A stretch of 64,000 bases of DNA from Agrypnia vestita (GCA_016648135.1 JADDOH010023624.1:372001-436000); one strand, 5' to 3'. Shown: positions 27,401 to 34,052, numbered from the stretch's first letter. Numbers and translations are program-made. Notes: generated from the sequence alone by a model not told the origin.

Positions 27401-30400
27401 ATTTAGATTACGATTATTTTAGTTAGATTAAATTAACAGGACATTAAATTATACAGTAACATACTTATTTTCATTGTATGAACAACGGGACCATATTCTT
27501 GGATTATTCCATTAAAATTTGTTTCTCAGGTGAAGTACGCTCCAGTGGTTTCGGTGAAGATTCTCTCGGGAGCAGCATCCAACGGAAGGATTCCTGAAGG
27601 GGCTGAAGTAAGACTTGGTAGGTTTAACTTATATTAAACCTACTTTAAATGTGTAACCAAATAATGGTTACGATCAAAATTGAATATTGTAATAAATAGA
27701 GTATCTTTACCATTGACGATATCATAGATCTTTACAGGGTGTCTTATAGCTAGTGGCAAAAACCTCAGGAGAGTCTTCTTCATTGAATTTTGAATAGAAA
27801 ATATTCTTTACACTTTGGATAAAAAAGCGACATCAAAGTTTGCATTTTTTTATATTTCTGACTTATTTTCTGTGAAATGTTAGACTATCACTACGTTGAC
27901 TTAAATGGAATATAAAACATTATTTTGCTTTAATACAGGTCAAATCAAATGACAAAAACCTTATGAAAAAAATATTTTTAAAATTTCTTCAATTTTAATA
28001 ATTTTATTTGATTTTTATCAAAGCGAATGAATTTTTAATATTCAATATAATTACTTTCATGATACTAGCGTTTTACAAAAAAAAATAAGTCAGAAATACA
28101 GAAAAAATGCAAACTTTGATGTTGCTTATCTCCATAACTCTTGACATTTCACCCAAAGTGTAAAGAATATTTTCTCTTCAAAATTGGATGAGGAAGGCTC
28201 CTCCAAATTATTATTTTTTTGTATTTGCTACTAACTACGAGACACCCTGTATGTGATAGGTACAGTAGCCGGCAAACATCTTGAAATCCTGCAGCGTAGT
28301 GGGGGGACGTTTGCGCATCTACCTTTCTACCAAAGAGACCCAAATTTCGTCTTCTGCGCATTCCCCCACTTAGCCAAAGAATTTCATGAAGTTTGCCGGC
28401 AACTGTACTAATATTACTTCTTTTTATTTTTTTTGTTTTTTTTTGACAGTTCTCACATGGTACATCAATAACCAAGGGTTAAACATCTTTCCATTTAAGA
28501 AAGACAATTGAATTAGTATGTGTAAGCCATGCGTACGATGCACATTGTTTCGTTGTGTTGGTGCTTACGGGTATTAACACCAAAACAACAAAACAATGTG
28601 CCTCGTACGCAAACCTTATACATACTTATTCAATTGTCTTTCTTAAATGGAAAGAAGTCTACTTTGTATTCATAATTGTTATAAAAGAGTCTAGATTCAG
28701 ACTCTGTTTGCTTGTCTGTGTTGTTCTGTAAATGCATTATTACAATTTCAGGCTGCAAGGCAGAAGCCAATCCAAACGACCTGAACTACAGATGGTACCT
28801 GAATGATGAGCTAGTCGTTGGCGACTACACAACAGAAATGGTAAGTTTGAGCAAAAGATTTTATATGTCGCTAAACAGCTGGCTGAGGCTACGACTCAGG
28901 CTACACGCAAGGGCCTCGCCACCATACTACACAGTGTGGACATTTTTATATTAATATTGATCAGCAACGAATATTCACCAAAAATGTCGTCAAAGAGTTG
29001 CAGCTGTAAATATACTTCAGGTTTTAAATCAATGAAATAATTTATGAGTTAATCTGAAATTGTTTTCAAATTTTAGCGAATAAAGTCAAATTTAAAAAAC
29101 AAATGGTTTTCTGTTCATAAATTTTCAGCTTCAAATTTTCGGAATTATTATGTCCCATGATTTTTCACGGCTTTATTGGCTAATAATCTTATTAGTTTCA
29201 TATTGAAATAAATTTCAAACAGTGTTAGTAATAAGTCAAACATAGTGTATATTATATTTTTACTGACCCAAAATTTTACAATGAAGACATTATTGATTTT
29301 TAACTGCATATGCACAAGTACCCAACTGTCGAATAAAGCTTTCAGTTTATGTGCTCATTAAATTATACTTTTTACATTCATTATTTTATCTGTTATTGTA
29401 GGTTGTTCAAAAATATCTAGGTACTCGTTTTTTTAATATATCTACGATATCTAAGAATTTAATTAATTTTATACAGGTATTGTCATTTTTTGTAAAGCTC
29501 CCGCTTTTGCTGCGTGACATATTATATATGTGACCAGACTACTGGCTTGTCTTTCTATTGAAAATATTAAAATGTGTGTACAAGGTCATTTTTCTACCAG
29601 AGGCAACATGCGGGCTCTGTCTACCAGAATGAACCTTTTCTTCAAATCTTCCCTGTTTCATACAGATAGGTTCTTAAAATCGTGTCTATTAATTCTCGGT
29701 TGCTGAATAAGTACTCTACGAATGCAAGCTTTATGTACTGTGATGTTTATTGTTTATATTGTCTTTCAGGTGATCTATAACGTATCGAGGAAGCTTCACG
29801 ACTCCATAGTGAAATGTGAGGTGCACAATTCTGTCGGCAAGAGTGAAGAATCGGAAACTCTCGATGTCACTTGTAAGTTCGATAGTTTATTTTAGGTGAC
29901 ACTGCCCCCTGAAACATGTATCAGATAACTTTTTAAAATGAAATAGCCATATTTATTTCTACTTGCACACACTACTAATAAAAACGCATTTCCTTAGAGG
30001 TTGATATATAATGCAACAAAACAATATTTTGCATTTGCAGTTGATTTGATCATTTTCTAATTTTATAATATATAAAACAGTTATCTGCTGAAGATGAATG
30101 AAGGATACTTAAAAAATTCTAGAGCAGATTTGCATTTATTATCAGGCGGTAACCTGTAATGAGATACCATCTTAATATGTGGAATATTCCATAAAAATCT
30201 TGTGTTTTCTGTGGTAACATGCTGTGTTTGTACGATTTTTTTGGCCAATGTTTTGGATTCCATTGCAGGGTTCATCATCAGGGCTGATATTGCGGCCATC
30301 ATCATCATCCATCACCCTGAAATGGGATCCGAAACGTCGGCCAGAAAGGTCGTAAAAACAAGGTATTTTACCACAGAAAACACAAACCCGAAGATTCTGA

Positions 30401-30641
30401 TCGGCTGTGAAAACCTAAGAACATTCTTAGTCCATAATAAATAAAATAAATCTGTAAATAACGTAGAGACCTTATTTCTACATTATAAGTTTTTGTGTTT
30501 TGAATAGATGGTCCCAGATTCCGATCCCCGCCAACAGATGTAGCCGCTGATCTTGGCGGAAGTGTCACGCTGTCTTGTGACCTCGACGGCAACCCGCACC
30601 CGGCCATCACTTGGCTGCACGAAGACCAGGACAGATGGAGC
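163..30641 (+). CDS. kirre: Kin-of-IRRE / Roughest family Ig receptor (nine exons, 3' part not found)
   Basis: Cell-surface immunoglobulin adhesion receptor of the Kirre/Roughest (Neph) family, which in insects binds Sns/Hibris partners in myoblast fusion, axon guidance and eye patterning. Nine exons: 163-441, 2898-3048, 11549-11629, 14628-14779, 20429-20629, 27530-27617, 28752-28840, 29770-29872, 30508-30641; all have GT-AG borders and compatible phases (426 codons). From the ATG at 163: signal peptide near residues 64-113, Ig1 about 90-185 (LPCRV, LQWTKDD, YQCQV), Ig2 about 190-290 (ELECVS, ITWIDG, LACQAQNTADR), Ig3 about 295-385 (GCKAEANP, YRWYLN, VKCEVHNSVGKSE), Ig4 from about 388 (LSCDLDGNPHPAITWL). 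The peptide QKFAMEPQDQ at the exon 1 end, followed by TAIVGSRVTLPCRV, is characteristic of the family. The last exon ends in phase 0 at a good donor, but Ig4's second cysteine, Ig5, membrane span and tail are not seen in the next 33 kb. Kirre versus Roughest cannot be separated here. Confidence 0.92.
442..2897. other. kirre intron 1
   Basis: AT-rich intron with consensus ends (GTACTT ... TTTCCAG). Near 2565-2660 it holds a partial copy of the element found whole at 27734-28250 (shared words around accaaaaac and gaatagaaaatatt). I see no other structure or coding potential in it. Confidence 0.6.
2898..3048 (+). CDS. kirre: kirre exon 2: first half of Ig1
   Basis: Encodes TAIVGSRVTLPCRVV, then GVLQWTKDDFGLG and YERYSMIGSDEEG: strands A to E of the first Ig domain with the B-strand cysteine and core tryptophan. 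Acceptor TTTCCAG, donor GTAAGC, ends in phase 1. Confidence 0.95.
3195..3255. repeat. (TTTA)n simple repeat
   Basis: An almost pure run of ATTT/TTTA units, followed by AT-rich sequence beginning aacaccctataggac. It could be the tail of a retroelement, but no coding remnant adjoins it. Confidence 0.7.
4100..4350 (+). mobile_element. LINE 3' fragment (C-terminal tail of reverse transcriptase ORF)
   Basis: The frame from 4212 reads MKWFRHVLRMPEERVPRSIL and goes on with KRRRHVGHHRLIWKK. This matches the conserved W-x-GHV-x-RMPEER-x-P tail found after the RT domain in insect non-LTR retrotransposons. Upstream in another frame, ERSFLRRVAGV is also LINE-like. Frameshifts and stops show it is dead. 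Confidence 0.75.
5085..5135 (+). repeat. CTGACGA...GAAA motif repeat (Penelope-like end?)
   Basis: CTGACGA at 5093-5099, a GGG(A)CC / GGCCC pairing segment, then GAAA at 5116-5119 and ATGTTGGTATTTTC. A diverged reverse-complement relative lies at 15628-15675. The order of blocks resembles the hammerhead-bearing ends of Penelope-like elements. Confidence 0.4.
5375..5672 (+). mobile_element. CR1/L2-type LINE 3' fragment
   Basis: Reads LYWLRLPERINFKLSLMVYK and QYLMDLCIPDN; a frameshift later it reads ATKFAERAFSIAGPAM, then a stop where these elements have W, then HQLPPVLRSMKNQESFKKRL and a stop. This is the conserved end of CR1/L2-class LINE ORF2 (LHWLP...F...YL...; RAFS.AGP..WN.LP). The W-to-stop change at 5609-5611 and the frameshift make it a pseudogene. 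Confidence 0.8.
5727..6006 (+). mobile_element. Foldback element with hammerhead-like core (Penelope-like remnant)
   Basis: Inverted arms of 49 bp at 5727-5775 and 5958-6006 (aacagagtgttagttaaa ... tttaactaacactctgtt) flank a spacer whose right end holds a hammerhead-ribozyme-like core. Inverted pseudo-LTR fragments and hammerhead motifs are known in Penelope-like retroelements; membership here is an inference. Confidence 0.55.
5921..5962 (+). ncRNA. Candidate hammerhead ribozyme core
   Basis: Order seen: stem I GGTC (5921-5924), CTGACGA (5925-5931), one extra A, stem II GAGACG / CGTCTC with loop GGTA (5933-5948), GAAA (5949-5952), self-complementary ACCGGT (5952-5957), cleavage triplet GTA (5956-5958), stem I GACC (5959-5962). 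These are the conserved blocks of a type I hammerhead with a minimal stem III of the kind expected to work as a dimer. The extra A between the CUGANGA box and stem II departs from the textbook form, so activity is unproven. Confidence 0.55.
6090..6370. other. GC-rich island inside kirre intron 2
   Basis: A sharp GC-rich patch in AT-rich DNA, with a run of G around 6325-6350. Frames are open on both strands, but neither resembles a known protein, and no splice sites define an exon. It could be a regulatory element or foreign repeat. Confidence 0.35.
6719..6962. repeat. ACAGGGTT-type MITE, partial
   Basis: Starts acagggttatttgg and shares several long words with the copy at 53269-53640 (attaataacctc, tatattcctgccttgattat, ggactatcattacagtaact). 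The right terminal repeat was not found. Confidence 0.6.
7150..7400 (+). mobile_element. LINE 3' fragment
   Basis: Reads QKFEGLRWLGMTKKESPKSL, then GQRSLGRPKLRWYDNVLKDI and WYKTEKREGR. It matches the LRWLGHV...G.R..GRP..RW.D.V..D tail of insect LINE ORF2 proteins. Short and isolated, hence a 5'-truncated remnant. Confidence 0.75.
8232..8640 (+). mobile_element. LINE 3' fragment with multiple stops
   Basis: Reads KCRIEQARATFIRMENMF, then FYGMEAWTLAKEL, FEAFEIWIYRRILKISW, RKLQYLGYVMKHPAKY and MQGKIAGSRSPGRR. This is the usual C-terminal track of a non-LTR retrotransposon (LYGMEAWTL...FE.W.YRRIL.I.W...LGH.MR...QGKI.G.R..GRRR). In-frame stops interrupt it. Confidence 0.85.
8979..9035. repeat. 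Perfect 24-bp inverted repeat (hairpin)
   Basis: Arms 8979-9002 and 9012-9035 are exact reverse complements around a 9-nt loop, beginning tataacacgtatgtaagg. No flanking element was identified. Confidence 0.85.
9360..9499. repeat. 36-bp tandem repeat, about 3.9 copies
   Basis: Units beginning ttcctgtagaataagt start at 9361, 9397, 9433 and 9469 and are identical until the last one breaks off. The period is a multiple of three, so an ORF across it repeats MYQRIYRSCRIS. There is no sign that it is translated. Confidence 0.95.
9590..9790 (+). repeat. Dispersed repeat with tRNA-like B-box segment
   Basis: Shares tcgggtttgctggcc, ggggttcaagccccatctc and cgaaattattatgtttgat with 22450-22785. The ggttcaagcccc word resembles a Pol III B box, so a SINE origin is possible; no poly-A or A box was established. 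Confidence 0.5.
10490..10740 (-). mobile_element. Degenerate LINE-associated segment
   Basis: The string ctcttcttcattgcactgtc ... ggggtcggct resembles the block at 39440-39670, which adjoins a recognisable minus-strand reverse transcriptase. It is therefore probably a decayed 3' end of the same class. No readable protein remains. Confidence 0.4.
11549..11629 (+). CDS. kirre: kirre exon 3: end of Ig1
   Basis: Encodes GDYSLDIFPVQLDDDAKYQC followed by QVSPGPL. The D-x-A-x-Y-x-C motif is the F strand of Ig1. Acceptor TGTTTTAG, donor GTGAGT; phase 1 on both sides. Confidence 0.95.
   Translation, partial: ATILWTSSPCSWTTMPSTSVKSVQDL
11777..11905. repeat. CGGTTGTTTCAA MITE, diverged copy
   Basis: Left end ggctcggttgtttcaag; internal inverted words tttaaagcacagattttt / aaaaatctatactttaaa. 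Same family as 20701-20833, 52803-52950 and 63860-64000. The right terminus is degraded. Confidence 0.65.
12213..12490. repeat. TACTCCCTTTC terminal-inverted-repeat element
   Basis: Left end tactccctttcttttaac, right end gaaagggagtataataa. The interior word cccgtgatccaatcaagc and the following gcagactcgtggcgac recur in the tandem copies at 37321-38117. No coding capacity. Confidence 0.75.
12979..13290. repeat. ACAGGGTG-type MITE, one end visible
   Basis: Starts acagggtgcctcatagctag, like 27734 (acagggtgtcttatagctag), and shares ataagttactgtaatgatag and atgcaaactttgat with other copies. The second terminal repeat was not found. Confidence 0.6.
14494..14530. repeat. Short hairpin upstream of kirre exon 4
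   Basis: gtggagaggagtgtatc and gatacattcctctccac form a 17-bp stem with one mismatch around loop gagt, about 100 bp before the exon 4 acceptor. Confidence 0.7.
14628..14779 (+). CDS. kirre: kirre exon 4: Ig1-Ig2 linker and start of Ig2
   Basis: Encodes GQPAIRSRFASVSVLVPPEA, then PRILQGTLLQATEDQPIELE and CVSAAGKPAAE. The VLVPPEAP linker and ELECVS..GKPAAE are family hallmarks. Very GC-rich. Donor GTGAGT; the frame stays open for 246 nt past the donor, probably because of local GC richness. Confidence 0.95.
15628..15675 (-). repeat. Diverged reverse-complement copy of the 5085 motif
   Basis: On the minus strand reads TGATGATGAAGG, then ACCCCGAAAAATGTTGG and TATTTTC, echoing 5093-5135. The ribozyme-like box is degraded. 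Confidence 0.4.
15820..15985. repeat. Inverted-repeat MITE
   Basis: Left arm aatgcagtcattgaata plus gtactgaattc and right arm gattcagtac plus gtgactgcattgaaaac are imperfect reverse complements around about 60 bp. Single copy in the window. Confidence 0.6.
16910..17056. repeat. 147-bp GCCGGCAAAC MITE, copy 1
   Basis: Ends tacagttgccggcaaac ... gtttgccggctactgta (here tgtttgccggctactgta) with inner inverted words ggcatagtggggga / tccccccactacgcc. Copies 2 and 3 are at 28261-28407 (opposite orientation) and 49099-49244. Confidence 0.9.
18253..18443. repeat. AAGCATGACTTTT MITE, copy 1
   Basis: Terminal repeats gaagcatgactttt and aaaagttgtcatgcttct. The interior word attctgccagataaatattt is shared with the copy at 63151-63342. 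Confidence 0.75.
18493..18656. repeat. 164-bp palindromic hairpin element, copy 1
   Basis: The whole element folds back: ctttccatttaagaaagaca at the left, its complement tgtctttcttaaatggaaag at the right, and inner arms around gggtat. Copies 2 and 3 are at 28484-28658 and 58461-58632. Confidence 0.9.
19455..19660. repeat. ACAGAGTGT repeat related to the ACAGGGT family
   Basis: Starts acagagtgtaacagatctag. Shares cattcctgccttat, aaatttgcattttttttaaa and gtaaaacgctggactatcat with the 6719 and 53269 copies. No right end found. Confidence 0.5.
20429..20629 (+). CDS. kirre: kirre exon 5: rest of Ig2
   Basis: Encodes ITWIDGEGTVLSARARNSVL, then RKFTARSVLRLVPKRAQHGG and TLACQAQNTADRQF up to IKLE. 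W and C of the Ig2 core are present. 66 of 67 codons end in G or C, against 19 of 34 in exon 8. A GC dinucleotide run at 20460-20475 encodes SARARN. Donor GTGAGT, phase 0. Confidence 0.95.
20701..20833. repeat. GGCCGGTTGTTTCAAG MITE, complete copy
   Basis: Left ggccggttgtttcaagtt, right aacttgaaacaaccgggcc. Inner inverted words agcgtagatttttacgt / acgtaaaaatctatgctt around ccaccaatcag. 133 bp, no coding capacity. Confidence 0.9.
21275..21728. repeat. Helitron-like non-autonomous relic (tentative)
   Basis: Begins tctatactaatatgtaaaga, contains ggtatttcccgaaactactc and ttcaaaaattctttcgccaa, and ends gcgtgcgaagccgcgcag, then gtaagctgg. This ordered set of words is familiar from abundant insect repeats with a TC start and a CTAG-like end. 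The 3' end is degenerate. Confidence 0.4.
22450..22785 (+). repeat. Dispersed repeat, second copy, with tetranucleotide tract
   Basis: Relative of 9590-9790 (shared tcgggtttgctggcc, gttcaagccccatctc, cgaaattattatgtttgat). Between the shared ends it carries an expanded GGAC/GACA tract at 22709-22762 that the first copy lacks. Confidence 0.6.
24900..25880. repeat. Dispersed AT-rich repeat, copy 1
   Basis: Shares caaaaatttattcactcgaa, gtaatataaataat, ttattgttgacca-like and cacgccaaagaagta words, in the same order, with 54270-55080. Ends undefined. No coding potential. Confidence 0.5.
26793..26990 (+). mobile_element. tRNA-derived SINE, copy 1
   Basis: tRNA-like head (tgttggacttgtggttagga ... 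cgcgggttcgaacctc, B box GGTTCGAACC), body with tcatagcacaagcgtttt and gtgacacgtattccgtgttc, and an A-rich tail. The copy at 42688-42890 matches throughout on the opposite strand. It is not a functional tRNA: no 3' acceptor partner is visible. Confidence 0.85.
27333..27402. repeat. Interstitial TTAGG-like telomeric run
   Basis: gaggttaggttaggttatta and related units, a degenerate array of the insect telomere pentamer TTAGG in GGTTA/GGTTT form. About 70 bp. Confidence 0.7.
27530..27617 (+). CDS. kirre: kirre exon 6: Ig2-Ig3 linker and Ig3 start
   Basis: Encodes VKYAPVVSVKILSGAASNGR followed by IPEGAEVRL. VKYAP at the domain boundary and G.IPEGAEV are family features. Acceptor TTTCTCAG, donor GTAGGT, ends in phase 1. 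Confidence 0.93.
27734..28250. repeat. 517-bp ACAGGGTGTC foldback element, complete
   Basis: Left end acagggtgtcttatagctag, right end ctaactacgagacaccctgt. Long inverted arms can be followed inward (ctttacactttggata / acccaaagtgtaaag; atcaaagtttgcat / atgcaaactttgat). No ORF of note. Confidence 0.9.
28261..28407. repeat. 147-bp GCCGGCAAAC MITE, copy 2 (inverted relative to copy 1)
   Basis: tacagtagccggcaaacatc ... gtttgccggcaactgta; same length as copy 1, read in the other direction. Confidence 0.9.
28484..28658. repeat. Palindromic hairpin element, copy 2
   Basis: ctttccatttaagaaagaca ... tgtctttcttaaatggaaag, with inner arm words gtacgatgcacattgtttcg / aaacaatgtgcctcgtac. Confidence 0.9.
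28752..28840 (+). CDS. kirre: kirre exon 7: Ig3 core
   Basis: Encodes GCKAEANPNDLNYRWYLNDE then LVVGDYTTEM. Holds the B-strand cysteine and the C-strand tryptophan of Ig3. Acceptor AATTTCAG, donor GTAAGT, ends in phase 0. Confidence 0.95.
28841..29769. other. kirre intron 7
   Basis: AT-rich, consensus ends. I see no repeat copies or coding signal in it. Confidence 0.6.
29770..29872 (+). CDS. kirre: kirre exon 8: end of Ig3
   Basis: Encodes VIYNVSRKLHDSIVKCEVHN then SVGKSEESETLDVT. VKCEV.N.VGKSE is the F-G strand region of Ig3 in this family; NVS is a possible glycosylation site. Donor GTAAGT, phase 1. Confidence 0.95.
29873..30507. other. kirre intron 8 with Penelope-like foldback
   Basis: Short intron mostly occupied by the inverted structure at 30150-30432. 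The remainder is AT-rich. Confidence 0.6.
30150..30432. mobile_element. Penelope-like foldback with CTGATGA core, copy 1
   Basis: Left arm ggattccattgcagggttca and right arm gggatccgaaacgtcggcc face each other around a CAT/GAT-rich centre. On the minus strand CTGATGA lies at 30275-30281, with CAAA where GAAA is expected. The right end gctgtgaaaacctaagaaca matches the copy at 35690-35915. Confidence 0.5.
30508..30641 (+). CDS. kirre: kirre exon 9: first half of Ig4 (last exon found)
   Basis: Encodes YGPRFRSPPTDVAADLGGSV, then TLSCDLDGNPHPAITWLHED and QDRWS. The B-strand cysteine and C-strand tryptophan of Ig4 are present; the F-strand cysteine must lie in a further exon. Ends in phase 0 at donor GTGAGT, so the coding sequence continues elsewhere. 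Confidence 0.92.
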
Positions 30642-31179
30642 GTGAGTCTCACTCGCTTTTTATTTGACTCGTGCATTTATTTCACACAGATAATACTAAA
30701 TAAAAACAATCAACCGCAACAAGCATAACATTACTTCCTTACTACAAGATTCTTTTACGATAGACAAGGAATGAATTGAAATGTTTATTATCACGATATT
30801 ATAGGAACTCAAATAGCGTGATTTTCAAAGACCGAATTTATTGTTCGTAGGCCACAAGTATTCTAATAGCCGACTGCTGAATCTTTACAAAAGACGGTTC
30901 GCTCAGTTATTAAATTTGGCATTCATAGAATTACAAAATAAAGAATATTCTGGAGACCTCAAAAACACCTCCAACTATTTTCTGTACCCTTAACAATCGT
31001 ATGTTGATTGCTATCACATAACATTGAACATTTTACAATTGTGGTTTATAGCGATTTTGCCCCTATATGCCACAATTGTAATGTCAGATTTAATAGTCTC
31101 GATACCAATCTTGCCACCATAATAATAGAAATGCTGTGCTAAATAATATCATGGACACTAAACTAAATTCGCAAAGTTG

Positions 31180-31262
31180 AGGCTTTTGACTATGCACAGA
31201 AATGCACCTCTTCTGGGTGGACAGAGTGACGAATGTTGACATCCTCCGGCGTATGGAAAAAG
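31180..31262 (+). mobile_element. LINE fragment
   Basis: One frame reads EMHLFWVDRVTNVDILRRME then KGV, matching the I.W.D.VTN..VLRRM segment of LINE ORF2 C termini. Flanks carry no further match. Confidence 0.6.
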
Positions 31263-31664
31263 GCGTCTGAACGGATTCTCCTACAACTTTGCGTTCTGTC
31301 TTTGCATTCAGTTCTGACCAACATGTATTAATTTCAAGAGTAATTAATACATTTAAAAAAATTAATTAGTTCATAATGTATGTATTATTTATTAAATAAA
31401 TTGATTTGAATTGAAAATATTTGACAAATTTGACAGATGTTATTTTGTTTAGAAATATCCAAATATTCAAAATTATATGTAGAAAAAAAAAGATGTAGAG
31501 ATTTATGCACTCAGTTTTTCTTTTGTCATTTTTTTAGAGCAATAGCAATAGACTGAAAGATCAGACTAGATTTGAAAGTTTGTTGAAGTGTGTTTTTTAT
31601 GGCACCCTCTGTATGCGTGTAGGTATATTATATTTATTTATTTATTTATTAATGATACGTCTTG

Positions 31665-31735
31665 ATGGAAGGGTATGGAAGGGGCCTATATCCAGTAGTG
31701 GAGGATGAAGGCTGAGGAAGAAGAAGAAGAAGATT
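31665..31735 (+). mobile_element. LINE 3' terminus with GAA-repeat tail
   Basis: gaaggggcctatatccagta then gtggaggatgaaggctgagg, followed by an AGA/AAG tail: the conserved end of insect LINEs (G.Y.Q.W..KAE followed by a short-repeat tail). Probably the same insertion as 31180. Confidence 0.6.
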
Positions 31736-31808
31736 TATGATACACCCTCTGAATTGGGCTTTTATCTAATTCGAAAATAAAGTGTTCAAATAGTATACAT
31801 ATCTAAGT

Positions 31809-32718
31809 TGATAGGGCGGTTTTATTAATTCGTCTCCGTCTATCAATAAGATGCCTTGTCAAGGAAGGTGGAGCGGGAATTTCAAACACTGCGGCGGGTT
31901 TATATACATTTATTACAAATGAAAAAAAACAGTTAAACCTTACGTTCTAAAGCACTATTACTAATTTTATAACTAATCCTAACCTAAACGCCAGCAGTTC
32001 GACCGTCACAGAAGTCCGTCCTGTCCTTTCACATTCTGTTCAAACAAAAAAAATCACAACACACTAAAACACGTGTCCACTATCAGAGGCCCTCGTGGCC
32101 GCCATCTGGATGCCGCGGGTGGCCCGCCGCGTGGTCCAGACCTGGCGCGTCCGGCGGCGGGATCCACGATCGGCTGGAGGCCTCTGGCCGGAGTCTCGGT
32201 AACCCGCGGGAAGCGCACGTGGTCCAGGCCGCGGAAGCACGTCGGTCCCCTCCGGTCGCTGCTGGGGCCGAGCTGCAGAAAAGCGTCAGGCCTTCCTCGG
32301 GAGCCCGCCGAGGTGAAGCGGCCATCGCCTGGAACCGTCCAGAGCGCTGCAGGCCGCCTTCTCCTCAAGCGACGTTGACGGCGCCGCCCCGCGTTCTTGA
32401 ACACACGTGGCGGCGGCTCAGGGCCCGCCGCCGAAGGGGCGGCCGCGGGCGAGGAGCCCGAGCTGTTGCGGCGGTGGCGGTCGGAACGAGACAAGGGGGC
32501 GTTTTTGGCCCGCCGGCTTCGACTCTCTGTGTATGCGGGGCAGGGGGGTAGCCTCCCCCACCCGCAATGGCACCCTACCAACCCCTGGCGGTGCGGGGTG
32601 GCAACCCGTGGTGCCGCGCGAAATTTAAAATTACCTAAATCTATTTTAAAATAAAACTTACATTCTAATTTACAAAGGACGCGATGCGGAACGTCACATG
32701 CAGGTCGCGGACGCATCA
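31809..32718 (-). repeat. Left LTR (3' LTR of the element)
   Basis: 910 bp, GC-rich core. Differs from the right LTR by scattered substitutions and small indels, for example acacgtggcgg versus acgtggcgg near 32400. Open frames up to 221 codons occur on both strands, recur in the other LTR and resemble no protein. Confidence 0.9.
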
Positions 32719-34052
32719 AATGCCCCCCCCCTTTTTGTGACGTGTCCGTATCGCGTGTGATTAAAATAATATTCTAAATAATATGCTATACTTTATACAC
32801 TACCCTCCCGCGATAACCTTTAAACCTAGCCAGGATTATAATAGAATTTCTATTGCTTCACTTATCTCACGGCGCGCGCGTCTCGTATGTACCATCCCTT
32901 TTTGTAATCATAGCCGTCGAAAAAAATCTAAAATATTCCACCTTCTCACATGAAAATGAATATTAATTGAAAATACCGCGCGCCCGCGGTCTACGAATAA
33001 TGCAGGTTGGCGTTTTGATTCGTGCTGTCGCCGCCCTTGGCAACAACGGCTTCTGCCTACACGATTCTCCACCCTCCCCGAATTAACTTCGCGTTCCCGC
33101 ATGCTACTGACTCTACCCGCGCCCCAGAATCCTTGTATACTTTCCTAAACGGATATTCTGCGTATCGTCGTTTTCGTTCGTCTTTCCTCGTCGTCGTCCT
33201 CCTTGTGCATCCATATCGGCGCCCTGCCGATGATGGAGCCGTGCTCATGACCGCTGCCTGGGTCCTCCGTCGTCTCACGCTCGTCTCGCTTCATCTACGT
33301 CGGTTCCGTGTCGCCCTGACACCGGAACGATTCTCTCTCGTTACCCGTATAGGCTCGTACACAAGGCTCACTTACGAAAAAACATTTACCCCGCAAAATT
33401 ATAAAATCGGCTATGATAAAAAAATAGAATTAAAAAAAAAACACTCAAACTCGATCGCGTTAGAAAAAACAAAACGGGCCGTTACACACGCGACATACGG
33501 TTTTTCAGCGTATGTACCTATAAGATAAATAAAGCACGTAGAAATTGTCCATTATAAGGACCTGGATATTCTAAACCTATCCTAGAAAATATTACCTACG
33601 GTCTACTTGTGTAAATGCACGTGGTATGCTCGACCCGGCTCGAAATTCTCGGTAATGCCCACGCTCGGCGAGGCTTAACCCATTTGGTTGCGCGCTGCCC
33701 TCGGCCGGCCGGAAATTCCGAGAAGTGCCCCAAATTCGCCCTCTGACCACGACCACGTGCGTTTTACATCAAAACTTTCACTAAAATCAATAAAACTAAA
33801 ACTATCCTAATCTATTGTTGGGCACCACGATTTTTTTTTTTTTTTTACATGTATTCTAATTTACACACTATGAATTTAAACCGGCAAAAGATTATAAAAA
33901 AAAATCGAAAAAACTAATCTCGCGGTTCCCTATACACTATTTCACGCCGCTCCGACTTTCCTTGACATTCTGACCTCAGGGTAGGTTCGCCGAGAAACAC
34001 TTTCTCGGCGCGTCCTTGCAAAGGACGCGTGCCCTCACGTTGCGGGGCCATT
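32719..34052 (-). other. LTR element interior, without recognisable genes
   Basis: Pyrimidine tract at its left end, primer-binding-like site at its right end. Frames at 33022-33528 (+) and 33057-33278 (-) are open but have low-complexity, unrecognised translations. A short inverted pair atgcacgtgg / ccacgtgc brackets 33615-33770. Confidence 0.6.

Larger units (their letters stand above)
20630..27529. other. kirre intron 5
   Basis: 6.9 kb, AT-rich. Repeats are listed at 20701, 21275, 22450, 24900, 26793 and 27333. 22900-23840 and 23850-24880 hold only AT-rich DNA apart from a GC-richer patch at 23280-23640 with no recognisable product. 26070-26790 shows nothing. Confidence 0.6.
27618..28751. 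other. kirre intron 6, composed largely of three abutting MITEs
   Basis: Elements at 27734-28250, 28261-28407 and 28484-28658 fill about 840 of 1134 bp. The gaps of 10 and 76 bp and the two ends are unique-looking. Confidence 0.8.
30642..31808. other. Downstream of last kirre exon; LINE debris
   Basis: AT-rich. The only signals are LINE remnants at 31180-31262 and 31665-31735 and a (TTTA)n run at 31626-31652. No exon for Ig4-Ig5 or a membrane span could be read here. Confidence 0.6.

Noticed and set aside
32054..32719. 221-codon minus-strand frame, GC-rich
   Set aside because: It lies inside an LTR, recurs in the second LTR, and has opposite-strand frames of similar length. GC-rich composition explains the openness; no family resemblance.
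33022..33528. 168-codon plus-strand frame in the LTR interior
   Set aside because: The element itself is on the minus strand, and the translation is low-complexity with no gag or pol motif.
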